From: DASUPK01 sp963797265
GTDB lineage: Bacteria; Actinomycetota; Thermoleophilia; Solirubrobacterales; 70-9
Direction: 5' to 3'
Length of the DNA: 64,000 nt
Assembly (NCBI GenBank): GCA_963797265.1
Contig: CAWCOY010000004.1
Location: forward strand, 248,001-312,000
Each line of letters starts with the position of its first letter. Within the stretch, counting starts at the first letter, position 1. The position numbers were made by a program, and so were the translations under genes. The notes under the pieces are model-generated. The model saw nothing but the letters and a program-made list of their open reading frames with translations, searched no databases and was not told the origin of the DNA. Shown piece after piece: positions 44,038-51,836 of the stretch.

Positions 44038-45291
44038 TCAGCCCTTCTTGGTCTTCAGGTTCCCGATCGCGCCTACCCGGAAGCCGAGCCACGGGTAGAC
44101 CGCGTTGTAGAACTTGTTGTCCTGCGGCTGCAGGCCGATCGCGGAGAGCCAGAGCTGGTACGCAGGTGCGTTGGGGACGCCACCATGGAGGCGCCGCCAG
44201 ACCCGAGCCCCCTTCTTGCCCGCCGGCGGGGGCGTGATCGTGTCGGTCCACTCGACCGCGTTGCCGCCCTGGTCCAGGGTGCCCCAGGGCCCGAGCGTCC
44301 CCGCCTGGCCCACCGTGCCGACGCTGGCCTGATAGATCATCTGGTAGGTGCTCGCTTTGAGGTGCAGGGGGTTGACCGTGTCGCAGGTGTTGGCGGTCAC
44401 CTGCGGCGGGCACCAGGTCGGGAACGAGGTGCCGTGATAGATCGACAGCGGCTGGGTCGATGAGTTGGTGACGTCGCCCGTCTTCGGATTGAGCGTCGCC
44501 GTGTTCGGCGCCGTCGGATCCGGCGACAGCTGGGTCGGCTGATCGAAGAAGTTCCCGGGGTTGGTCGGGTACTTCCAGTACGAGAACATCCCGCCGCCCT
44601 TTGGGTCGAAGTAGGCGGCCTTGATCCACTCGTCCTGGCTGGGGATGACGAAGCCGCTGGCCCGGCGCCGGGTCGTCTTCCGCCTGCGCATGTCGTACAT
44701 GCCGCGCTCCGTCTTCGGCGAAAGCCGCACCTTGTAGATCACGTAGCTGAAGCCGTTCTGGGACATCGGCCTTTTCGAGAGCACGCGGCCGTTGCTGAGG
44801 GAGTTGGCGAAGCGCGCCGTGCGCAGGAAGTTCGCGAACCCGTACGGCTTGTCCGCCCACTGCGGATAGGCGATCGAGTAGTGACGGCCTGGGCGAGCCC
44901 GCTTCCTGAGGTTGATCTGTCCGTACTTGGGCCAGGCCGACGAGCTCTCGTTTGCGCTGAACAGAGCATGGCGGTTCCGGCCGGTCGGGTCGACGGTGTT
45001 GAGGAAGGCCACGTACTTGCTCACCGTCACCTCGAGCTTGCCGATGCCGTAGGGATAGCCCACCGAGCCCACGGTCTGGCAGGGAGGAGACGGTGGCGCG
45101 GACGAGCAGGACTGGTAGATCGCGTCAGCGAAGGGGGTGATCGCGGCGCCGGGGTTGTCCGGCTGCCCGATCTCGGTGATCGGAACGGTGATCACGGCCC
45201 GCTTCGCCGCCTGGGCGGCGGCGGGTGCTGCGAGGGCGGCGACCGCACCGACGATCAGCAGCACCCGGATCAAGCTCCCCGTTCGAGGCAC
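44038..45291 (-). CDS. Secreted formylglycine-generating enzyme-like (SUMF1/FGE) protein
   Basis: A 417-residue exported protein with signal peptide (about 1-28). The FGE-sulfatase/C-type lectin fold is recognised from KLEVTVSKYVAFLN near residue 85, the FVIPSQDEWIKAAYFDP segment, DQGGNAVEWTD and the end GFRVG. FGE oxidises a cysteine of sulfatases to formylglycine using two cysteines and copper; the equivalent C-terminal cysteine pair is absent here, so it is more likely a structural or binding member. Unlike true FGE in bacteria it is secreted. No sulfatase is nearby. Confidence 0.7.
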   Translation of the reverse strand: MPRTGSLIRVLLIVGAVAALAAPAAAQAAKRAVITVPITEIGQPDNPGAAITPFADAIYQSCSSAPPSPPCQTVGSVGYPYGIGKLEVTVSKYVAFLNTVDPTGRNRHALFSANESSSAWPKYGQINLRKRARPGRHYSIAYPQWADKPYGFANFLRTARFANSLSNGRVLSKRPMSQNGFSYVIYKVRLSPKTERGMYDMRRRKTTRRRASGFVIPSQDEWIKAAYFDPKGGGMFSYWKYPTNPGNFFDQPTQLSPDPTAPNTATLNPKTGDVTNSSTQPLSIYHGTSFPTWCPPQVTANTCDTVNPLHLKASTYQMIYQASVGTVGQAGTLGPWGTLDQGGNAVEWTDTITPPPAGKKGARVWRRLHGGVPNAPAYQLWLSAIGLQPQDNKFYNAVYPWLGFRVGAIGNLKTKKG

Positions 45292-45345
45292 AGGACAACG
45301 CTAGACGCCGCCCCGGCGGGAACGGGGCCGAAGTGGCCGACCGCC

Positions 45346-45795
45346 TCAACCCACGATGAACTGGTAATCGCGCTGGATCCGGCCGTCCGGACCGAGGACG
45401 AGGAAGTCGAGTCCCACCCCGGTCACCTTCCCGTCAGGGGAGACGCCCTCCCACTGGAACTTGACCACGTCGCCGAGGCGCTCGACGTCGTCACGCCGCC
45501 GGAAGGTCATCGTGCCGGAGCCGACCCACTGCTCGTATGCGCTCGCCGCCCGGGCCTCGAGTTCGGCGTGGCCCTTCGCCTCCAGCGTCACCGGCATGCC
45601 GAGGCCGGGTCGCGCCGCGGCCTCGCGCATCTCGTCCGGCGGCTGGAGGATGTGGGAGCCGTCCTCGCTCCAGAGCACTTCGATCAGCTCGCGGCGCAGA
45701 TCGGGATCGGGCTCGTTCCAGAGAGCGACGTATCGATCGGCGAGCTCTTCCGCGAGCGAGGTCCGGGTCTCGGGGGACACGCTTGCTGCATTCAT
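45346..45795 (-). CDS. SnoaL-like polyketide cyclase-fold protein
   Basis: A 149-residue NTF2/SnoaL-like protein: helix LAEELADRYVALWNEPD, a loop LIEVLWSEDGSHI, then curved beta strands ending GPDGRIQRDYQFIVG. Such proteins act as small lyases or isomerases or bind hydrophobic ligands. A strong AGGAGG site precedes the ATG. It is divergent from the XRE regulator and the gap between them carries a 17-base tandem repeat and two palindromes, so it is a likely target of that regulator. Confidence 0.75.
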   Translation of the reverse strand: MNAASVSPETRTSLAEELADRYVALWNEPDPDLRRELIEVLWSEDGSHILQPPDEMREAAARPGLGMPVTLEAKGHAELEARAASAYEQWVGSGTMTFRRRDDVERLGDVVKFQWEGVSPDGKVTGVGLDFLVLGPDGRIQRDYQFIVG

Positions 45796-45810
45796 CGGGG
45801 CTACCTCCTT

Positions 45811-45845
45811 GGGTTCGTTGGTCCTGGTGGGTTCGTTGGTCCTGG
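45811..45845. repeat. 17-base tandem direct repeat in the SnoaL-like gene leader
   Basis: GGGTTCGTTGGTCCTGG occurs at 45811-45827 and again at 45829-45845, one base apart (period 18). On the minus strand it lies in the 5' leader, upstream of the AGGAGG site. Confidence 0.8.
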
Positions 45846-45880
45846 CAGCCCACGGTCGCCGATGAACGACGGCGTGTCGA

Positions 45881-45923
45881 TTACCTCCCAGGTAACGGCC
45901 GCTCGTCTTTACATAGGAGGTAA
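45881..45923. promoter_or_regulatory. Two operator-like palindromes TTACCT-N3-AGGTAA
   Basis: A perfect copy at 45881-45895 (TTACCT-CCC-AGGTAA) and a near copy at 45909-45923 (TTACAT-AGG-AGGTAA, one mismatch) have centres 28 bases apart. The second covers the AGGAGG and the first base of the XRE start codon. Paired sites of this kind fit autoregulation by the adjacent XRE protein. Confidence 0.6.
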
Positions 45924-46768
45924 TGGAGGCGAGCGGGACGGCCGCTAACTTGGCCTGCGTGGCGGTCGAGACCGAACCGATGCCGCAGACGGCCGGCGAG
46001 CTCGTCCGTTTCTGGCGCACCAAGCGACACCTCACCCAACTCGAGCTGGGGCTGGACGCCAACGTCTCCACGAAGCACCTGAGCTTCGTCGAGACCGGTC
46101 GCTCACAGCCGAGCCGGCAGCTCCTCATCCACCTCGCGCAGCATCTCGATCTGCCCATCGCGGAGCGCAACCGGCTCCTGCTCGCCGGCGGGTTCGCGCC
46201 TCCGTACCTCGAGCAGCCCTACGACGGCGATCTGATGCAGCCACTGCGGGAGTCGCTGCGCCGGCTCCTCGAGGCGCACGAGCCGAATCCGGCCCTGATC
46301 GTCGACGGGCTTTGGAATCTGATCGAAGCCAATCGAGCCGCCGAGCTCCTACTCGAGGGCGTCGAACCGGAGCTCCTGGAGCCTCCGATCAATGTTCTCC
46401 GGCTCGCCGTCCACCCCGGCGGCCTGCCCAGGATCTCGTCGATGACCGCGGCCTGCAACGCGCCGCTGATCCACAAGCTCAAGCGAAAGAGCCGGGAGGA
46501 GGATGACCCGGCGCTCGGCGAACTGCTCGAAGAGATCGAGGGTTACCTGCCGGACGATCCACCAAACGGCGCTCCGGCGACTCAGCCGGTGGTCTCCCTC
46601 AACCTGCAGACGCGGGTGGGCGATGTCCGTCTCTTCACGGTGATTGCAACGCTCGGAGCGCCGCTCGAGGTGACCGCCGCCAACCTGGCAATCGAGACGT
46701 TCCTGCCGATGGATGCCGAGAGCGCCGCGCGGCTTGCGGAACTCAGTGGTAGACCGCGAGCAGGATGA
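45923..46768 (+). CDS. XRE-family regulator with MmyB-like ligand domain
   Basis: A 281-residue regulator. The helix-turn-helix lies at about 28-80 (FWRTKRHLTQLELGLDANVSTKHLSFVETGRSQPSR), followed by a PAS-like MmyB domain (about 100-270) that binds fatty-acid-like ligands in relatives. The start is uncertain: at ATG 45923 the AGGAGG lies only two bases away, so GTG 45959 or ATG 45980 may be used instead. Its 3' end overlaps the convergent UbiA gene by 26 bases. Confidence 0.8.
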   Translation: MEASGTAANLACVAVETEPMPQTAGELVRFWRTKRHLTQLELGLDANVSTKHLSFVETGRSQPSRQLLIHLAQHLDLPIAERNRLLLAGGFAPPYLEQPYDGDLMQPLRESLRRLLEAHEPNPALIVDGLWNLIEANRAAELLLEGVEPELLEPPINVLRLAVHPGGLPRISSMTAACNAPLIHKLKRKSREEDDPALGELLEEIEGYLPDDPPNGAPATQPVVSLNLQTRVGDVRLFTVIATLGAPLEVTAANLAIETFLPMDAESAARLAELSGRPRAG

Positions 46769-47696
46769 CCACGGCCGCGACCCAGGTGACCCCGGCTCCG
46801 ATCATGCCGTAGTCCTCGAGCAGGATCGCGTCGGTGGAGCGGGTGTCCTTGCGGTCGTAGATCAGGTAGAGGTAGCGGAAGATCCCGTAGAGGACCGGCG
46901 GCAGGGTCGCCAGCATCTTCGACCCGATCAGCGGCGAGTTGACCGCATAGATCGCGTAGCTCATCACCGTCGCCGCGGTGACCATCGCGACCATCTGGTC
47001 GAGGAACGGGATCGAGTAGTGCTCGAGGACCGGCCGGCTCTTGGTTCCAGCGTGAAGCTCCGAGGTGGCCTCCTGTCGCCGCTTCGTGAAGCCCAGGAAG
47101 AGGGCCACCATCCCGGTGCAGAGCAGCAGGAAGGCCGATGCGTCGGCGTCGACCGCCACGGCTCCGGCGAGCACGCGGAGCACGAAGAGCCCGGCGATCG
47201 TCATCACATCGAGGATCACTTCGTGCTTGAGCACGTAGGAGTAGAGGGTCGTTCCAGCGCCGTAGGCGAGAACCAGACCGCCGACCTCGAGTCCCTCGAT
47301 CAGCGCCGAGCCTGCGAGCGCAACCACGGCGAGCACGACGGCGAGGCCGATCGCCGTCGGGATCGCGAGCTCGCCGGCGGCGATCGGGCGGAACCGCTTG
47401 GTGGGGTGCTGGCGGTCCTCGGCGATGTCGTGCGCGTCGTTAATCAGGTAGCCGGCCGAGGCGACCATGCAGAAGGCGGCGAAGGTGACGCTCGCGTCGA
47501 AGACCGCATCGAGCTCCTTGAACTTCGCGGAGAAGAGAAGCCCGGCGAAGACGAGCAGGTTCTTGACCCACTCCTGTGGGCGCAGGGCGACGATCACCGC
47601 GCGCAGTGGACTGCGGTGGGGTTTGGAGGCCGGGCCGCCGGCAGCTACCTCGGCCACCTGCGGCTCGGACCTCTCCCTGGTCAGGGGACCGGCCAT
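46743..47696 (-). CDS. UbiA prenyltransferase, decaprenyl-phosphate phosphoribosyltransferase type
   Basis: A 317-residue, nine-helix UbiA-family enzyme. RPQEWVKNLLVFAGLLFS near residue 38 and the Asp motif NDAHDIAED with HPTKRFRPIAAGEL are those of decaprenyl-phosphate phosphoribosyltransferase (Rv3806c type), which moves phosphoribose from PRPP to polyprenyl phosphate. The second Asp motif reads YDRKDTRSTDAILLED-like. It is the last of a leftward three-gene operon, 22 bases after the flavoenzyme gene. Confidence 0.8.
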   Translation of the reverse strand: MAGPLTRERSEPQVAEVAAGGPASKPHRSPLRAVIVALRPQEWVKNLLVFAGLLFSAKFKELDAVFDASVTFAAFCMVASAGYLINDAHDIAEDRQHPTKRFRPIAAGELAIPTAIGLAVVLAVVALAGSALIEGLEVGGLVLAYGAGTTLYSYVLKHEVILDVMTIAGLFVLRVLAGAVAVDADASAFLLLCTGMVALFLGFTKRRQEATSELHAGTKSRPVLEHYSIPFLDQMVAMVTAATVMSYAIYAVNSPLIGSKMLATLPPVLYGIFRYLYLIYDRKDTRSTDAILLEDYGMIGAGVTWVAAVVILLAVYH

Positions 47697-47718
47697 GGGC
47701 CGCGAAGGGTAAACCGAC

Positions 47719-49341
47719 TCATGGGTCGATCAGCACACCCGGATTCAGGATGCTCGTCGGGTCCAGCTCGCGCTTGGCGGCACGCAGGGCGTCCGCGAAG
47801 CGGCCGGGCCGCTGACGGTCGTACCAGGGCCGGTGGTCGCGCCCGATCGCGTGGTGGTGGGTGATCGTCCCGCCGGCGTCGATCACGGTCTCGGAGACCG
47901 CGGCCTTGATCTCATCCCACTGCGTCACCTCGTCGCCGCGGAACGCCTGCGCCAGCACGGTGTAGTACGGCGCCGGCCCGTCCGGGTAGACATGGGTGAA
48001 GCGGCAGCTGATCCGCGGTGAGCCGGGGCCCTCGGTGGGCCCCCCGCTCGCCTCGGCAACGGTCCTGCTCGCCGTCTCCATCACCTCGGCGTGGAAGTCG
48101 GGGAAGCGGTCCCAGGTGATGGCGGTCTCGAAGGTGTCGGAGAGGATCCCGCAGGCGACGAGCGAGTCGCGCAGGTAGGGCGCCTGGAGGAACGCGTTCC
48201 GCCATGCGTTCACGGGGTCCTCGCCGGACCGCTCGCTGCCGCGCTTCACCTCCCCGGGCTCGCCGCCGTGGGCGGTCGCGGCGTCGATCGCAAGCGCGAG
48301 CGAGTCCTCCACCGGGTGGTGCGCGGACTCGAAGCCCAGCACCAGGATGGCCTTCCCCGCGGGACCGGCCGACGAGGTGTCGGACTCGACTGCGTCGAGC
48401 AGGCGGCAGTTCGACGGATAGAGCCCCGCCTGCGAGATCTCGCGTACCGCGTCCGCCCCTGAGGCGAAATCGTCGAAGGCGATCGAGGCCGAGACCTTCT
48501 CGTTCGGCCGCTCGCGCACCCGGACCCAGGCATCGACGATCACGGCCAGGATTCCCTCCGAGCCCAGCAGCATTCGATCGGGGCTCGGCCCCGCCCCGGA
48601 CCCGGGTAGCCGGCGGCTCTCCCACTCGCCGTCCAGCGTCACCGCGTGGATCGACTCGACCAGGTCGTCGATGTGCGTGTAGAGCGTCGCGAAGTGGCCG
48701 CCGGCGCGGGTGGCGATCCAGCCGCCGAGCGTCGAGTACTCGAACGACTGCGGGAAGTGCCGCAGCGTGAGCCCGTGCTCCCGGAGCTGATCCTCGAGCC
48801 CCGGCCCGGTGGCGCCGGCCTGGATGCGGGCCGCCATCGAGATCGGGTCCACTTCCAGAACCCGGTCCATCCGTCGCATGTCGACGCTGACCACGCCCTT
48901 GTACTCCTCGAGCGCCCGCGGCTCGACCCCCCCGACCACGCTGGTGCCGCCGCCGAAGGGGATCGCGGCCGCCTGCTCGTCCGCGCAGAAGTTGAGGACG
49001 AGATCCACGTCCTCCGCCGACTCGGGGTAGGCGACCAGGTCGGGCGGGTTGGTGAACTCTCCCCGGAAGCCGCGAACGACGTCCCGGTAGGCCTTGCCGA
49101 GCGCGTGGGCGATCCGGTCGTAGCGGTCGGCCGAGAACAGCTCAGCGAACGGCTTCGGCGGCGGCAGCCGGGACTCGGCCAGCTCAACCTCCTCGAGCGG
49201 GACCGGCTCCTCGATCTCGTCGACCTCGAACCCGAGCCGGTCGGTCACCGCCCTCGCGATCCCCTCGACCTGGTCCTTGGAGGACTGCTGATCCTCGTAC
49301 CCCCAGCCCCAGTGCTTCAGCCGGCGCGTCCGGGTGGCCAC
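47719..49341 (-). CDS. FAD-dependent alkyldihydroxyacetonephosphate synthase-like protein
   Basis: A 540-residue VAO/PCMH flavoprotein resembling alkyl-DHAP synthase. The N-terminal RRLKHWGWGYEDQ, the FAD loop IPFGGGTSVVGG, STLGGWIATRAGG, MLGSEGILAVI and the C-terminal THHHAIGRDHRPW (the HHH used by AGPS) are all present, as is a YY pair where AGPS has its catalytic Tyr. AGPS exchanges the acyl chain of acyl-DHAP for a fatty alcohol, making the ether bond. The upstream gene encodes a likely fatty alcohol-forming reductase. DprE1 is a relative but is shorter and lacks these motifs. Confidence 0.8.
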   Translation of the reverse strand: MATRTRRLKHWGWGYEDQQSSKDQVEGIARAVTDRLGFEVDEIEEPVPLEEVELAESRLPPPKPFAELFSADRYDRIAHALGKAYRDVVRGFRGEFTNPPDLVAYPESAEDVDLVLNFCADEQAAAIPFGGGTSVVGGVEPRALEEYKGVVSVDMRRMDRVLEVDPISMAARIQAGATGPGLEDQLREHGLTLRHFPQSFEYSTLGGWIATRAGGHFATLYTHIDDLVESIHAVTLDGEWESRRLPGSGAGPSPDRMLLGSEGILAVIVDAWVRVRERPNEKVSASIAFDDFASGADAVREISQAGLYPSNCRLLDAVESDTSSAGPAGKAILVLGFESAHHPVEDSLALAIDAATAHGGEPGEVKRGSERSGEDPVNAWRNAFLQAPYLRDSLVACGILSDTFETAITWDRFPDFHAEVMETASRTVAEASGGPTEGPGSPRISCRFTHVYPDGPAPYYTVLAQAFRGDEVTQWDEIKAAVSETVIDAGGTITHHHAIGRDHRPWYDRQRPGRFADALRAAKRELDPTSILNPGVLIDP

Positions 49342-49354
49342 GCGCTCGACCCTA

Positions 49355-51364
49355 CTACCAGTGCACTCCCCTCATCAGGTAGGCGAAGGCGACCCCCTCC
49401 GTCGAGAGCTCCTGCTCCTTCTCGGGCGGCTTGCCATCCTCCTTGCCCTTCGCGGCGCTCGAGTCGGGGAAGAGCTTGTAGGCGGTGTTGAGGATCGCGT
49501 CTGAGGCCTTCGGCGCGATGTTGTAGAGCAGCTCGCCGAAGGTGCCGAGGCGGGTGGCAACTTTCTTCGGCTTCGTGATCATCGCGTTGGTGATCATCTC
49601 GGCCGCCTCCTCCGGGGTGATCGTGGGGAAGGCGTCGTACATCTTGGTCGGCGCGATCATCGGCGTCCTCACCAGCGGCATGTAGATCGTCGTGATGTGG
49701 ACTCCGTCGTCGATCACCTCGCTGGCGACGCAGCGCGACCAGGCATCGAGCGCGGCCTTCGAGGCCACGTAGGCCGAGAAGCGGGGCGTGTGGGTCTGAA
49801 CGCCGATCGAGCTGACGTTGATGATGTGCCCCCCCTTGCGCCCCTCGGTGCGCTTGCGCATCACGGGCAGCAGACTGAGGATCAGCTTCAGCGAGCCGAA
49901 GTAGTTGAGCTGCATGGTCCGCTCGAAGTCGTGGAAGCGCTCGTAGGAGAGCTCGACCGAGCGGCGGATTGATCGGCCCGCGTTGTTGACGAGGACATCG
50001 ACGCGGCCGTGCTCGTCGAGCACCTCCTTCGCCATCCGCTCGATGTCCTCGATGTTCGAGAGGTCGCACTGATGGATTTGGGCCTTCCCGCCGGCCTCCT
50101 CGATCTCCCCCCTGGTCTCCTCGAGCTTCTCCGGGGTGCGCGCGACGAGCAGCACCTCGGCGCCGGCCGCGGCGCACTTGATGGCGGCGGCCTTGCCGAT
50201 GCCCGAGGAGGCGCCGGTGATCAGAACGACCTTCCCGCCGATCGCCCCCGACAGCGAGCGGTCCTTGAACAGATCCGGGTCGAGGTTCCGCTCCCAGTAG
50301 TCCCAGAGCCGCTCCGCGTAGCTCGCCAGCGGCGGCACCGAGATTCCCGTTCCCTCCAGGGCGGTCTGCGTCTTGGTCGAGTCGAAGTCGGTTGGGTAAT
50401 TGATGTAGACGAGCACCGAACGGGGAATGCCGAGGTCTGCCAGGACCTGATCGGTGAACCGCTTCACCGGCGGCAGCATGGTCAGGCCCGAGCGGACCTG
50501 CTTGGGGATGAACTCGAACATCCGCGAGTCGATCCGCATCGCGGCCTCGGGCGCATGCGCGGCCTTGGCGAAGACGTTGATCACCTGGCCGGCGGTCAGG
50601 GGCTTGGGGTCGGTGAGGTGGAACGCCTGCCCGTCGAAGCCGTCGATGTGCGCGATGTGGTCCATCGCCTTCGCGACGAAGTCGACCGGGACCAGGTTGA
50701 TCTTGCGGCCCTCGATCCCGACGCCCGGGAACCACTGCGGCAGCGCGTTCCGCGCCCGCTGCAGGAGCTTGAAGAAGTAGTAGGGGCCGTCGATCTTGTC
50801 CATCTCGCCGGTCTCGGAGTGACCGACGACAATGCCGGGCCGATAGACCCGCCAAGGCACCTTGGACTCCTCCCGCACCACGGCCTCGGACTCGTGCTTG
50901 GTCTGGAAGTAGGGGTGGTTGTCGACCTTCTCGGCCTCCTCGAACATCTCCTCGGTGAAGGTGCCCTTGTAGAGGCCGGCGGCGGCGATCGAACTGACCA
51001 TGTGGAAGCGCTTCGCGTCGAGCTCCTCGGCGAGCCTGACGGCCTCGCGGGTCCCCTCGACGTTGGCGATCCGCTGGCTCTCGGCGTCCGCCGTCATGTC
51101 GTAGATCGCGGCGAGGTGGAAGAAGTGGTCGATCTCGCCGCGAAGCTCGTCGATCTGATCCGCGCAGCCGAGCTTCTCCTGGGAGAGGTCGCCGATCACT
51201 GCGACGATCCGGCCCTCCTCGGCCCCCCAGCGATTCTTGAGCTCCTCGAGGCGTCCGCGCGAGCCTTCGCGCACGAGCACGTAGATCGTGCCCTCGCGCT
51301 CGAGCAGCTGCTCGACCAGGTTGCGGCCGATGAACCCGGTTGCGCCGGTGACGAAGTAGCTCAT
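49355..51364 (-). CDS. Bifunctional fatty acyl-CoA reductase-type / SDR fusion
   Basis: A 669-residue fusion. Residues 1-370 are an extended-SDR/thioester-reductase-like domain (TGATGFIGRNLVEQLL, catalytic YFQTK, PGIVVGHSETG). Residues 375-669 are a classical SDR (TGASSGIG, NNAG, YVASK) with the C-terminal region typical of Acr1-type acyl-CoA reductases. The architecture equals mycobacterial AcrA1 (Rv3391), thought to reduce acyl-CoA via aldehyde to alcohol. It is first in the operon with the AGPS-like and UbiA genes (13-base gap), and has a GGGGAGG ribosome site. Confidence 0.8.
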   Translation of the reverse strand: MSYFVTGATGFIGRNLVEQLLEREGTIYVLVREGSRGRLEELKNRWGAEEGRIVAVIGDLSQEKLGCADQIDELRGEIDHFFHLAAIYDMTADAESQRIANVEGTREAVRLAEELDAKRFHMVSSIAAAGLYKGTFTEEMFEEAEKVDNHPYFQTKHESEAVVREESKVPWRVYRPGIVVGHSETGEMDKIDGPYYFFKLLQRARNALPQWFPGVGIEGRKINLVPVDFVAKAMDHIAHIDGFDGQAFHLTDPKPLTAGQVINVFAKAAHAPEAAMRIDSRMFEFIPKQVRSGLTMLPPVKRFTDQVLADLGIPRSVLVYINYPTDFDSTKTQTALEGTGISVPPLASYAERLWDYWERNLDPDLFKDRSLSGAIGGKVVLITGASSGIGKAAAIKCAAAGAEVLLVARTPEKLEETRGEIEEAGGKAQIHQCDLSNIEDIERMAKEVLDEHGRVDVLVNNAGRSIRRSVELSYERFHDFERTMQLNYFGSLKLILSLLPVMRKRTEGRKGGHIINVSSIGVQTHTPRFSAYVASKAALDAWSRCVASEVIDDGVHITTIYMPLVRTPMIAPTKMYDAFPTITPEEAAEMITNAMITKPKKVATRLGTFGELLYNIAPKASDAILNTAYKLFPDSSAAKGKEDGKPPEKEQELSTEGVAFAYLMRGVHW

Positions 51365-51472
51365 CTCATCTCACCTCCCCCTCCGCTTCATGCTCAGAGC
51401 GGAACTTACACGGCCCGCGGCCTTTGCCGCTCGGGGGTTTGGCCGAGAACTCGCGAGCGCAATAATCAAGGC

Positions 51473-51754
51473 GTGGGGATCTTCTACGACCCGGCCAGCA
51501 ACCCAGGTCCCGAGCGGGATGAGCGCGTGAGCGCCGCCGCCGGGCGCGTCGAGCTCCGACCGGCGGAGCGGGCGGCGTGGCTCGGCAGCCGGTCCCTGGC
51601 CTGCCCCTCTTGCGACATGCCGATCGCGCTCAATGGACCGGTCGGGTTCTCGGACGAGATCGCCTGCGCGTTCTGCGAGACGACCGCGCCGACCCGAGAG
51701 TTCATCCGCGAGCAGGGCTGGCCGGCGGTCGACCTGATTGCCCGGATCGGGTAG
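51473..51754 (+). CDS. Zinc-ribbon protein
   Basis: A 93-residue protein with CPSC (in SLACPSCDMP) and CAFC (in EIACAFCETT) 20-odd residues apart, a standard zinc ribbon. The rest is charged and helical. GTG 51473 gives IFYDPASNPGPERDER at the start; similar N-termini occur before such ribbons. It is divergent from the reductase fusion and 82 bases ahead of the 2-oxoglutarate dehydrogenase gene. Role unknown. Confidence 0.65.
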   Translation: MGIFYDPASNPGPERDERVSAAAGRVELRPAERAAWLGSRSLACPSCDMPIALNGPVGFSDEIACAFCETTAPTREFIREQGWPAVDLIARIG

Positions 51755-51836
51755 CAGCGAGATGCGAGGGCGCCCGTAGGGGCAACCCGTTTCATGCGGG
51801 TCAGTTTTTGGGAAGCGCATACAGTTAGTAAGGGGA

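Noticed and set aside
45811..45845. CRISPR array start
   Set aside because: Only two 17-base copies one base apart, no spacers and no cas genes.
45923..46768. Prophage repressor
   Set aside because: The XRE protein has an MmyB ligand domain and there are no phage genes or attachment sites nearby.
47719..51364. DprE1/DprE2 arabinan pathway genes next to the UbiA gene
   Set aside because: The flavoprotein is 540 residues with AGPS motifs (RRLKHWGWG, THHHAIG) and the SDR is a 669-residue AcrA1-like fusion; DprE1 and DprE2 are about 460 and 250 residues without these parts.
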